Assembly: GCA_947176325.1 (NCBI GenBank)
Contig: CAMWQD010000062.1
Location: 1 to 6,863, forward strand
Length of the DNA stretch: 6,863 nucleotides
Reading direction: 5' to 3'
Source of the DNA: an uncultured Bacteroidales bacterium
GTDB taxonomy: Bacteria; Bacteroidota; Bacteroidia; Bacteroidales; P3
Part shown: one piece after another, positions 1-6,405 of the stretch
How the letters are laid out: each line of letters begins with the position of its first letter
Numbering within the stretch: position 1 is the stretch's first letter
The notes under the pieces: model-generated
The model's database searches: none
What the model saw: the letters and a program-made list of their open reading frames with translations, nothing else
What the model was told of the DNA's origin: nothing
Translations under genes and position numbers: made by a program

Positions 1-1226
1 AAAAAGGGGTGAACGCCACGTTCCGTTATGCGCTTCCCTATTTGGTTTTATATGGGGTTTTACTTGTCTCCTGTTTCTTTTCCGACAATGTTTCCAACAA
101 TTTTTCCTATTGCGGCAGATATTTTTGCTTATTTCTGATACCCCTCGTTTTTGTCGGAATGACACCTTCTTTTCTTACCGCCCGTAGGCTCAGAATTTTT
201 GCTTTCTGTCTGGTGGCGGGTGCCGTGATAGGCGCGTTATGGAAATTTTTTGTCTTGCAACAGGTTTATTTTTGCAACAGGTTGGATGTGTATAGAGAGC
301 AAGGATTTAGTGTCGGTATAAGGCATTTTTATGGGAATTTCCAATTCAGATATTTTATAAACGAACTCGGATATAAATTGGTGCATCCGGCCTTCGAGGC
401 TTTGTTCGAACTTATGGCATTGGTGGTTGTTTTGCGGGCATGGATTAAGAGGGATGTGTTTTTTTCGCACGGATATGGCAAAGTTTTGGCGGTTTTCGCG
501 ATAGGAATCATCATAATCAACCTGTTGCTTTTCTGTACAAAAACAGCGGCTTTGGAGTGCGTGCTTTCTATTTTCGCGTTATGGGTGTATGCCCTTTGCA
601 AGAAACGATATGTGTTCGTCGGGGCTTCGGCTATTGGGGTGTTGTTGTGTATGGGGGTTCTGACCTTTCGTTCACCAGAAATGGTTTTTTCCCGTTATAA
701 TCAAACCATACAAGCATCTAAGGATTTTTTGAAAGGAAGGAGTACGGAGGAAGATGCCTCTTTTATTCCTCGTATCCATACATATAAAATAGGCTGGGAA
801 TTGTTCAAGGAGAAGCCTCTTACAGGCTGGGGATTTTTCTATACGAAGGAGTTTGAACAACGTTATAAAAGATATTTGAATCAAATATCAAGGCGGTTTG
901 AATGGGAAAAGAAGATTTTAATACGTTCCCACAATCAACTTTTAGAGATTGTGGACTCTTGCGGTATCGTTGGGGGAATGGTTTTCGTTTGGATCTTGGT
1001 ATGTGTGTTTAGGGATGTATGGCGCAGAAAGAGCCTCTTTTGGTGGATTTGGTTTGTGGGCTTGGTGGCAATATGTACTATCGATATGCCTTTCAACCGC
1101 ACCACAGGGCTTATCTACCTATGCGGGTTCCACGGAATTCTGTTTTGCGAACTGACGTCTAATTTCCTCCATCCTGAAGATTCCCACAAACCGTTGGTCT
1201 CTGAAAAATCTGCGGAAGGGGTATAA
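1..1226 (+). CDS. O-antigen ligase/polymerase-family membrane protein, probably 5'-partial
   Basis: Polytopic inner-membrane protein of the O-antigen ligase/polymerase (Wzy_C/WaaL-like) type. Such proteins polymerise surface glycan or transfer it to lipid A or another acceptor on the periplasmic side. Counting from the GTG at 9, hydrophobic segments lie near residues 10-24, 38-51, 61-83, 131-145, 158-175, 180-196, 199-219, 316-334, 344-359 and 366-382. A long polar loop (220-310) carries the family signature: R255 and W263, then EKPLTGWGF (268-276), then SHNQLLEIVDSCGIVGG (307-323). The frame is open to the left edge, and the family normally has one or two more membrane helices before the segment seen here, so GTG 9 is probably internal; the missing part cannot be measured. 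The gene is AT-rich, unlike rpoN beyond 2022. Its last 35 codons and stop overlap the opposing acyltransferase gene. Ligase and polymerase cannot be told apart from sequence, so no symbol is given. Confidence -1.
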   Translation, partial: KGVNATFRYALPYLVLYGVLLVSCFFSDNVSNNFSYCGRYFCLFLIPLVFVGMTPSFLTARRLRIFAFCLVAGAVIGALWKFFVLQQVYFCNRLDVYREQGFSVGIRHFYGNFQFRYFINELGYKLVHPAFEALFELMALVVVLRAWIKRDVFFSHGYGKVLAVFAIGIIIINLLLFCTKTAALECVLSIFALWVYALCKKRYVFVGASAIGVLLCMGVLTFRSPEMVFSRYNQTIQASKDFLKGRSTEEDASFIPRIHTYKIGWELFKEKPLTGWGFFYTKEFEQRYKRYLNQISRRFEWEKKILIRSHNQLLEIVDSCGIVGGMVFVWILVCVFRDVWRRKSLFWWIWFVGLVAICTIDMPFNRTTGLIYLCGFHGILFCELTSNFLHPEDSHKPLVSEKSAEGV

Positions 1227-1934
1227 AAGCATCAGGGCGGCCTTGAATAGCCGTTTATAATAGATTTTTACCTCGCAATACGCTTTGCGGAATTTGAATT
1301 TTTCTATCAGAAAATCTTGTATGTTGCTGTGCTCGGTGAGCGAACGCGCCCCGTCGATAACATACCGGAGTTTCTTCTCTTCTAAATAATGGCGGTTCAT
1401 CTCGTAGAAAAGACCGTAGAAAGGATAGGTATTGCCTAAAAATTCAGGATTTACCTTGATTTGGTTGTATTCGGCGCAGTCTTCACGAAGGGTATTGATG
1501 GAGTAGCCTATGGCTTCACCTGTCTCTTTGGAAAACACCATCCAGAATTCGTTTTCTTCCGTACAGGAGTTTATCCATCGTTCAAATTCTTCCAGTGTCT
1601 GTGCTACTGCTTTTGTCTTATAGTGTTCGAGGGCTTTCAGGTAAATCGGATAACCATACCTTGCCACACATTGTTTATCGACAATTTTAAAATCATACGT
1701 CTTGAGGCTTTTCCGGATAAAGGTCCGGTTTTTGCTCACCAATTCATCCATGCCTCCGAAAGAATCTTTAATGACAAACCAAAATTCCGTAGGTTCTTTT
1801 CTGTCGAAATCAAACACATTACGGAATATAAAACCGCCTTTTTCGAAAAAACGCTTCACTTCCTCCGGCTTTAATTCCGTTTCCAAATGAGGTGCCTTGT
1901 CAAACACCCAGCAATGCTTGTACAGATGATACAT
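1119..1934 (-). CDS. GNAT/FemAB-like acyltransferase of a surface-glycan locus
   Basis: A 271-residue soluble protein starting at ATG 1934 (MYHLYKHCWVF) and ending with TAG at 1119. The layout resembles GNAT-fold acyltransferases of the FemAB/Acetyltransf_6 sort found in Bacteroidota polysaccharide clusters. There is an N-terminal half with FWFVIKDSF (51-59) and a basic helix around KNRTFIRKSLK (68-78). A beta-rich core follows (EFWMVFSKETGEAIGYSIN, 129-147), then a conserved-looking stretch DGARSLTEHSNIQDFLIEKF (194-213) before FRKAYCEVKIYYK. The likely role is transfer of an acyl or aminoacyl group to a sugar or envelope precursor; the substrate is unknown. The frame continues upstream through an in-frame ATG at 2018 and far into the antisense of rpoN, but those residues look like shadow sequence, so 1934 is preferred. 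AT-rich. The last 35 codons lie antisense to the ligase gene. Family assignment is moderate; coding status is strong. Confidence -1.
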   Translation of the reverse strand: MYHLYKHCWVFDKAPHLETELKPEEVKRFFEKGGFIFRNVFDFDRKEPTEFWFVIKDSFGGMDELVSKNRTFIRKSLKTYDFKIVDKQCVARYGYPIYLKALEHYKTKAVAQTLEEFERWINSCTEENEFWMVFSKETGEAIGYSINTLREDCAEYNQIKVNPEFLGNTYPFYGLFYEMNRHYLEEKKLRYVIDGARSLTEHSNIQDFLIEKFKFRKAYCEVKIYYKRLFKAALMLLYPFRRFFRDQRFVGIFRMEEIRRQFAKQNSVEPA

Positions 1935-1968
1935 CTTTGTCTGTAAAATTTCTTGCGAAGGTATGAAA

Positions 1969-2000
1969 TTTCGCCTATTCGGGGCGCTTTTGTAATTTAG
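1969..2000 (+). promoter_or_regulatory. possible rpoN promoter in an 87-bp divergent gap
   Basis: The gap 1935-2021 separates the divergent acyltransferase and rpoN genes. On the + strand TTTC (1969-1972), 20 bases, then TAATTTAG (1993-2000) resembles the Bacteroidota consensus TTTG-N19-21-TAnnTTTG, with one mismatch in each box. It would leave a leader of about 15 bases. On the minus strand TACCTTCG (1963-1956) is a near-match -7 box for the acyltransferase gene, but no -33 partner is visible. This is weak pattern evidence only. Confidence -1.
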
Positions 2001-2021
2001 TGCTGTTTTTAGACGCATCCC

Positions 2022-3581
2022 ATGGCACTGAACCTGAAACAGACCTTTCAACAGAAGCAGCTTCTGAAGCTTTCGCCCCGGCAGGTGCAGCTGATGAAGC
2101 TTATGCAGGTGCCCACCCTCGACCTCGAGCGGCGCATCAAGGACGAGTTGCAGGAAAACCCCGCCTTGGAAGAAGGGGAGGGCGGCATTTATGCCGATGA
2201 GGTGCCTTTGAGCCGTCTCAAGGAAGACACCGAAGAGCCTCACGCCAACGACGACGACAGCGCGTCCGACGCCCGCACCGACGAAGAGGCCGGCAAGGAA
2301 CAGGACTTCGACATCAACGACTATATCGACCCCGAGCGCAACGACTACGCCTACAAACGCAAAAGCGACAACTACCGCAATCCCGACGACGAATACCGCG
2401 CCCCCGTGCGCTTTCGGCAAGGCTTTCGCGAACAGCTCAACGACGAATTGGGAATGTTGGCCCTGAGCGAGCACCAAAGACGTATCGGCGAGGTGATTAT
2501 AGGCAATCTGGATGAAGACGGCTATCTGAAGCGGTCGGTGCCGGCTATGGTGAACGACATGGCTTTCAGCCTCAACATCACCGCCACCGAAGAAGAAGTG
2601 GAAGAAGTGTTGCGGCAGATACAGAGCTTGGAACCGGCGGGCATAGGCGCCGCGGATTTGCGCGAATGCCTGCTGTTGCAGGTGCGGCGCAAGTTGAGCG
2701 AGGCCGAGCGCGAGGAAAACAGCCTCACGGACGAGGAAATCCATGTATGGAAAACCGCCGGGAGACTTTTGGAAAAGTGCTTTGATGAATTTGTTGCACG
2801 GCAATACAACCGCCTGATAGAGAAGCTTAAAGTGAGCGAACAGGAGGTGAAGCGGGCCGTGGACGCCATCCGCACCCTCAACCCCAAGCCGGGACAGAGC
2901 GGTTTCGACACCGCCGCGCAGGAGGAGGTTCCCACGCTCATCCCCGACTTCTATCTAACCAACGACGACGGCGTTCTGTCGCTGCGGCTGCACGGCAAGA
3001 ACGACCCCAACCTGCGCGTCAGCCCCGCCTACGAAGCCATGTTGCAAGACTATGGCACTCAAACCGAAAAGAAACGGCAGACGCAGGAAGCGGCCCTGTT
3101 CGTGAAGCAGAAAATAGACTCGGCGCGTTGGTTCATGGATATGGTGCGCCAACGGCAGAGCACGATGTTGCGCGTGATGCAGGCCGTGGTGGATTTTCAG
3201 CACGAATTTTTCTTGGAGGGCGATGTGCAATACCTTCGCCCCATGCGCCTCAAGGACATAGCCGAAAAGGTGGGGCTCGATTTGTCGACCGTTTCCCGTG
3301 TGCTCAACAACAAATACATACAGACCCATTTCGGCACATTTCCCGTAAAAAAACTGTTTTCGCAGTCGTTGGAAAACGAGGAAGGGGAGGAGATTTCCAC
3401 CGCGCAGATCAAGGCGGCTTTGTCGGAGTTGATTGAAAACGAAGACAAGACAAATCCCCTTTCGGACGAAACCTTGGTGGCCGCGCTCAAGGAGAAAGGG
3501 TTTTCCGTGGCACGCCGCACGGTGGCCAAATACCGCGAGCATTTAGGCTATGCCGTGGCACGTCTGCGCAAGCGCATCTAA
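2022..3581 (+). CDS. rpoN: RNA polymerase sigma-54 factor RpoN
   Basis: Sigma-54 directs RNA polymerase core to -24/-12 promoters and needs AAA+ enhancer-binding activators to open them. The 519-residue protein has all expected parts. Region I (about 1-50) is Gln/Leu-rich (LKQTFQQKQLLKLSPRQVQL), the part that contacts activators. An acidic, low-complexity region II (about 50-128) is full of D and E. The core-binding domain (about 130-330) contains the LEPAGIGA-type repeat element. The helix-turn-helix LKDIAEKVGLDLSTVSRVLN begins at residue 410, and the diagnostic RpoN box ARRTVAKYRE lies at 497-506, 13 residues from the end. The ATG at 2022 gives the usual MALNLKQ start. The gene is GC-rich with few A/T-ending codons, in contrast to the two genes to its left. 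Its TAA overlaps the ygiQ stop by 4 bp. No enhancer-binding activator gene is in the window. Confidence -1.
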   Translation: MALNLKQTFQQKQLLKLSPRQVQLMKLMQVPTLDLERRIKDELQENPALEEGEGGIYADEVPLSRLKEDTEEPHANDDDSASDARTDEEAGKEQDFDINDYIDPERNDYAYKRKSDNYRNPDDEYRAPVRFRQGFREQLNDELGMLALSEHQRRIGEVIIGNLDEDGYLKRSVPAMVNDMAFSLNITATEEEVEEVLRQIQSLEPAGIGAADLRECLLLQVRRKLSEAEREENSLTDEEIHVWKTAGRLLEKCFDEFVARQYNRLIEKLKVSEQEVKRAVDAIRTLNPKPGQSGFDTAAQEEVPTLIPDFYLTNDDGVLSLRLHGKNDPNLRVSPAYEAMLQDYGTQTEKKRQTQEAALFVKQKIDSARWFMDMVRQRQSTMLRVMQAVVDFQHEFFLEGDVQYLRPMRLKDIAEKVGLDLSTVSRVLNNKYIQTHFGTFPVKKLFSQSLENEEGEEISTAQIKAALSELIENEDKTNPLSDETLVAALKEKGFSVARRTVAKYREHLGYAVARLRKRI

Positions 3582-5365
3582 CGCTTGTACCAAAAGAAAC
3601 AATCGTTCTGTCGGTCGCGTCCCTGCGGGTTCCTCTCCACAAAAACGGGTTGCAGGGTGTGAGGATCTAATCCCGTATAATACATTTCGGTAGCCAAGGT
3701 CATGGGGGTGGGCGTGAAGAGCTGAACCTGTTCCAGGCGGTAGCCCAAGTGCCGGGTCTTGCGTTCCAGAGCCTGCATGTCGCTTAGCTGACACGAGGGG
3801 TGGGCGGAAATGAAGTAGGGAATGAGTTGCTGATTCTTTCCGATACGGCGGCACTCATCGTCGAAAAACGCCTTGAAGGTCTCGAATTGCGAGAAAGGCA
3901 TCTTGCGCATCGTCTTCAGCACATGGCTTTCGGTATGTTCGGGAGCCACCTTGAGCCGCCCCGAAACGGCGCGGGCGATGACCCACTCCGCATAGGCCCG
4001 CGCATGGCCGCCCGCGCCGTTCTCCTTATGCAAAAACGGCACTAACAAGTCGTAGCGTATGCCGCTGCCTATATAGGCGTGCTTGACGAAAGGCAGAGCC
4101 GCCACCTTCTTGTAGAGGTTCAGCAGCGGGGCGTGGTCGTGATGCAGGTTGGGACAGATCTGCGGCACGATGCACGACGGTTTTTTGCATTTGCGGCACA
4201 GAGCGGGGTCTTTTCCGTGCATACGGTACATATTCGCGCTCGGCCCTCCCAAGTCGCTCAGATTGCCCTTAAAATACGGCATACGGGCAATGTGTTCAAT
4301 CTCCTTCAATACCGATTCCTCGCTGCGGCTCTGCACCTGCTTGCCCTGATGCGCCGAAATGGTGCAGAACGCACAGCCTCCGAAACACCCCCGGTGCAAG
4401 GTCACCGAATTCTGAATCATCACGAAAGCGGGAATGTCCCCGCGATTTTTGTAGCGTGGGTGCGGCAAGCGTGTATACGGCAAGTCGAAAGACCCGTCTA
4501 TGGACGTATCTCCGGGTTCCGTCACGAAGGGCGGATTGATGACGACACAACCCCGTTCCACGGCCTGAAGAATCCGCCCACATTCCATTTGATTGGAAGC
4601 CGTCTCCACCATGCCGAAATTGGCGGCCTGCGCCCGCTTGTCCTTCAAGCATGTTTCGTGCGAGGCGAGTTTTATATCGGGTTGATTGAAAGGCGTGGCC
4701 GGCACTTTTTCGGGCGGCACGGGACAGAAATAAGACACCTGCGGAATATCCTCGCAATCCTTTATATTAATATTTTTATCCAAGCGGCGGGCGATTTCCA
4801 CCATAGGCTTTTCCCCCATGCCGTAGACCAGCAAATCGGCCCCGCTTTCCTTCACAAACGACGGCAAAAGCTTGTCCTGCCAATAATCATAATGCGTGAT
4901 GCGGCGAAGCGAAGCCTCGATACCTCCGAGAATCACCGGTACATCGGGAAAAATCTGCTTGAGAATGCGCGTGTAGACCAAAGTGGGGTAGTCGGGACGG
5001 AATCCCGCCGCCCCGCCCGGCGTATAGGCATCGTTGCTGCGCAGACGCTTGCGCGCCGTATAATGGTTCACCATAGAATCCATGCTCCCCGCCGACACCC
5101 CGAAAAACAAACGCGGCTTCCCCAATTTCTTGAAATCGCGCAAATCGTCTTTCCAGTTCGGCTGCGGAAGAATGGCCACCTTGAAGCCCGCCTTTTCCAA
5201 CACCCTGCCTATCACCGCCACCCCGAAAGACGGATGATCCACATAGGCATCCCCGCTCAGGAGAATGATGTCGGCCTGCTCCCAGCCCCGCTTCTCCATT
5301 TCCTTTTTGGAAACCGGAAGCCAGGCCTCAAGGGGAATTCTGTCGGGGTCGATGGGTTGCAACAT
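3578..5365 (-). CDS. ygiQ: YgiQ-family radical SAM protein (UPF0313)
   Basis: A 595-residue member of the YgiQ family: radical SAM enzymes with a 4Fe-4S cluster that cleave S-adenosylmethionine. Their physiological substrate is, to my knowledge, not established. The cluster motif CFGGCAFC gives C327, C331 and C334. The N-terminal family domain shows GDAYVDHPSFG (38-48) and GGIEASLRR (147-155). A second Cys group (C390, C393, C398, C404) and the APEHTE and LIPYFISAHP blocks match E. coli YgiQ as I recall it. The start is taken as ATG 5365; a TTG at 5380 would add five residues (MLSAF) but falls in the terminator's T-tract. The protein stops at FFWYKR just after the MYYTG segment, so it lacks most of the C-terminal region that brings the E. 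coli protein to about 740 residues. It meets rpoN tail to tail with a 4-bp overlap. No promoter of its own was recognised. Confidence -1.
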   Translation of the reverse strand: MLQPIDPDRIPLEAWLPVSKKEMEKRGWEQADIILLSGDAYVDHPSFGVAVIGRVLEKAGFKVAILPQPNWKDDLRDFKKLGKPRLFFGVSAGSMDSMVNHYTARKRLRSNDAYTPGGAAGFRPDYPTLVYTRILKQIFPDVPVILGGIEASLRRITHYDYWQDKLLPSFVKESGADLLVYGMGEKPMVEIARRLDKNINIKDCEDIPQVSYFCPVPPEKVPATPFNQPDIKLASHETCLKDKRAQAANFGMVETASNQMECGRILQAVERGCVVINPPFVTEPGDTSIDGSFDLPYTRLPHPRYKNRGDIPAFVMIQNSVTLHRGCFGGCAFCTISAHQGKQVQSRSEESVLKEIEHIARMPYFKGNLSDLGGPSANMYRMHGKDPALCRKCKKPSCIVPQICPNLHHDHAPLLNLYKKVAALPFVKHAYIGSGIRYDLLVPFLHKENGAGGHARAYAEWVIARAVSGRLKVAPEHTESHVLKTMRKMPFSQFETFKAFFDDECRRIGKNQQLIPYFISAHPSCQLSDMQALERKTRHLGYRLEQVQLFTPTPMTLATEMYYTGLDPHTLQPVFVERNPQGRDRQNDCFFWYKR

Positions 5366-5378
5366 AAAAGCGGATAAC

Positions 5379-5406
5379 AAAAAGAGGCATCTCTCCGAGA
5401 TGCCTC
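5379..5406 (-). terminator. intrinsic terminator of the rplU-rpmA operon
   Basis: A perfect 10-bp inverted repeat, GAGGCATCTC (5384-5393) and GAGATGCCTC (5397-5406), encloses a 3-base loop. Read on the minus strand it is followed directly by TTTTT (5383-5379), a classic Rho-independent terminator. It lies 40 bases beyond the rpmA stop and 13 bases before the ygiQ ATG. The T-tract supports the minus direction only. Confidence -1.
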
Positions 5407-5423
5407 CCCAATCAAAAACTATG

Positions 5424-5448
5424 AAAAACTCTATTGAGAGGTTTTTTT
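5424..5448 (-). terminator. possible weak upstream terminator hairpin after rpmA
   Basis: CTCT (5429-5432), ATTG, AGAG (5437-5440), flanked by an A run and a T run that can extend the stem past one bulged G. It starts right at the rpmA stop codon and could act as a weak first terminator in front of the strong one at 5379-5406. The short GC part makes it uncertain. Confidence -1.
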
Positions 5449-5710
5449 AACTTTCGGCGGGAACTACCGATACGGACGGACGACCCGACAGACGGTTTTT
5501 CTTGAAGGCTACCGTGCCGTTGACCAATGCGAAAAGCGTGTGGTCTTTGCCCATACCTACGTGAGCACCCGGGTGGTATTTGGTGCCGCGCTGGCGAACG
5601 ATGATGTTGCCCGCAACTACACTTTCACCACCGAATATCTTAACGCCCAAGCGTTTGCTTTCAGATTCACGACCGTTGTCCGAACTGCTGACCCCTTTTT
5701 TGTGTGCCAT
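5447..5710 (-). CDS. rpmA: 50S ribosomal protein L27
   Basis: An 87-residue L27, a component of the large ribosomal subunit whose N-terminus reaches the peptidyl-transferase centre. The start MAHKKG is the standard form without the cleavable leader found in Firmicutes. Conserved blocks are [18 protein letters not shown] (12-29), [14 protein letters not shown] (35-48) and [13 protein letters not shown] (53-65). The tail [15 protein letters not shown] is typical in length. It is second in the operon, 31 bases after the rplU stop, the conserved bacterial order rplU-rpmA. The spacer has no Shine-Dalgarno sequence, only an AT-rich stretch, as is usual in Bacteroidota. It is transcribed from the rplU promoter and closed by the terminator at 5379-5406. 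Confidence -1.
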   Translation of the reverse strand: MAHKKGVSSSDNGRESESKRLGVKIFGGESVVAGNIIVRQRGTKYHPGAHVGMGKDHTLFALVNGTVAFKKNRLSGRPSVSVVPAES

Positions 5711-5741
5711 TGTCTTCTATTATTAGATGGTTCGTACTATG

Positions 5742-6050
5742 TTAAGCGATTTTCTCGATTTGGATTTGCGTGAGATCGGCACGGAAACCCGTCTGCTTCT
5801 GGTATCCTTTTCTTCTTTTCTTCTTGAAAACGATAACCTTGTCACCTCTCAGGTGCGACAGAACCTTGGCGGAAACCTTGGCGCCGTTCACTACGGGCGT
5901 ACCCACTTCCACCTTGCCGTTATTGTCTTTCAACAAAACCTTGTCGAATTCTACTTGCTCGCCTTCTTTGGCTTCCAACCGGTTTACGATAACTTTCTGG
6001 TTCTCTTCAACCTTTACCTGCATACCGGCTATTTCAACGATAGCGTACAT
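5742..6050 (-). CDS. rplU: 50S ribosomal protein L21
   Basis: A 102-residue L21, a 23S rRNA-binding protein of the large subunit. It starts MYAIVEIAGMQVKV, the standard L21 beginning, so ATG 6050 is chosen; an in-frame ATG at 6080 would add ten residues (MRPNCRKTFV) and lies inside the promoter -7 box, so it is rejected. Further family features are EGEQVEFDKVLL, the basic segment VIVFKKKRRKGYQKQTGFR and the ending LTQIQIEKIA. It is first in the rplU-rpmA operon, with a leader of only about 20 bases after the predicted start site. That leaves no room for a large autoregulatory RNA leader. Confidence -1.
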   Translation of the reverse strand: MYAIVEIAGMQVKVEENQKVIVNRLEAKEGEQVEFDKVLLKDNNGKVEVGTPVVNGAKVSAKVLSHLRGDKVIVFKKKRRKGYQKQTGFRADLTQIQIEKIA

Positions 6051-6077
6051 AACAAATGTTTTTCTGCAATTGGGGCG

Positions 6078-6110
6078 CAAAGATAGACAAGTTTTTTGAA
6101 TTTGCCTAAA
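6078..6110 (-). promoter_or_regulatory. rplU-rpmA promoter, Bacteroidota housekeeping type
   Basis: Read on the minus strand: TTTA (6110-6107), 21 bases, then TATCTTTG (6085-6078), an exact TAnnTTTG -7 box with a 3-of-4 -33 box. It predicts transcription starting near 6071, about 20 bases before the L21 ATG. Confidence -1.
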
Positions 6111-6158
6111 TTTTCGGTGATGAATTTGCGGAAATCGGCTAATATTAAGATTTTCAGT

Positions 6159-6197
6159 ATATCCACAAATCCCAAATTGTTAATATGTGGTTGATAA
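6159..6197. other. pair of opposed DnaA-box-like sites
   Basis: ATATCCACA (6159-6167) matches the DnaA box TTATCCACA at 8 of 9 positions. Downstream, TGTGGTTGATAA (6186-6197) carries a reversed, poorer match. CCACA and TGTGG form a 5-bp inverted pair around an AT-rich centre. This part of the intergenic region (6111-6219) holds no open gene or other signal I can support. Function unknown; chance matches are quite possible. Confidence -1.
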
Positions 6198-6219
6198 GTC
6201 GGTTAAACGTTCTCCGAAG

Positions 6220-6250
6220 TTTGTGTTTTAGCGCAAATGTCGTACCTTTG
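6220..6250 (+). promoter_or_regulatory. tRNA-His promoter, perfect Bacteroidota consensus
   Basis: TTTG (6220-6223), 19 bases, TACCTTTG (6243-6250). Both boxes match the sigma-ABfr-type consensus TTTG/TAnnTTTG exactly and the spacing is in the accepted range. The start site is expected near 6256, which gives a leader of about 34 bases before the tRNA. Confidence -1.
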
Positions 6251-6255
6251 TCGCC

Positions 6256-6285
6256 CCGTTTCGGTCAACGCAAGTTCCGAAGCGG
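6256..6285 (+). other. structured 5' leader hairpin of the tRNA-His transcript
   Basis: CCGTTTCGG (6256-6264) pairs with CCGAAGCGG (6277-6285) over 9 bp, one of them a G-U wobble. After a two-base bulge (TC), AAC (6267-6269) pairs with GTT (6274-6276) around a GCAA loop of the GNRA class. The element starts where transcription is expected to start and ends 5 bases before the tRNA. I do not recognise it as a named RNA family. It may protect the precursor's 5' end, guide RNase P, or help tRNA folding. Confidence -1.
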
Positions 6286-6290
6286 AAATG

Positions 6291-6364
6291 GTGCATGTAG
6301 CTCAGCTGGTTAGAGCATCGGATTGTGGTTCCGAGGGTCGTGGGTTCGAATCCCATCTTGCACC
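6291..6364 (+). tRNA. tRNA-His (anticodon GTG)
   Basis: A complete 74-base cloverleaf. The acceptor strand is GTGCATG (6291-6297), the D stem GCTC/GAGC. The anticodon stem TCGGA/TCCGA holds loop TTGTGGT, with anticodon GTG at 6325-6327. The variable region is GGGTC and the T arm GTGGG-TTCGAAT-CCCAT. The 3' acceptor strand is CTTGCAC (6357-6363), with discriminator C at 6364. The base before the start (6290) is G, so the G-1 that histidyl-tRNA synthetase needs is encoded and faces C73. CCA is not encoded. One oddity is that acceptor pair 6-67 (6296/6358) is T-T, a mismatch. Confidence -1.
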
Positions 6365-6367
6365 CGC

Positions 6368-6403
6368 AAGAGAATGTCAGGTTATCGGGCATTCTCTTTT
6401 TTT
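6368..6403 (+). terminator. intrinsic terminator of tRNA-His
   Basis: AAGAGAATG (6368-6376) and CATTCTCTT (6390-6398) form a 9-bp stem, extendable inward by a wobble and a C-G pair, and it runs into a T-tract (6397-6403). It begins 3 bases after the tRNA discriminator and ends 2 bases before the next start codon. Confidence -1.
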
Positions 6404-6405
6404 AT

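Noticed and set aside
1238..1253. CGGC/GCCG mini-hairpin after the ligase stop as a terminator
   Set aside because: Only 4 bp of stem and an interrupted T-rich stretch, and it lies inside the acyltransferase coding sequence.
1935..2804. Minus-strand extension of the acyltransferase frame by 290 residues, opposite rpoN
   Set aside because: It is antisense to the conserved region I, acidic region and core-binding domain of RpoN, is rich in Val/Ala/His-type shadow residues and shows no domain. The plausible protein begins at MYHLYKH (1934).
2955..3542. Minus-strand open frame opposite the 3' half of rpoN
   Set aside because: Shadow of the helix-turn-helix and RpoN-box coding region; no recognisable domain.
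4079..5377. Long plus-strand open frame (432 codons) opposite ygiQ
   Set aside because: It is the shadow of a GC-rich real gene: Arg/His-rich with no motif, while the minus strand carries the full radical SAM pattern.
5413..5421. TAGTTTTTG on the minus strand as a ygiQ -7 box
   Set aside because: One base too long for TAnnTTTG, no -33 element at the right distance, and transcription would start inside the terminator hairpin.
6051..6077. Longer L21 starting at ATG 6080
   Set aside because: The extra residues MRPNCRKTFV are absent from L21 proteins, and the codon overlaps the exact-match promoter box.
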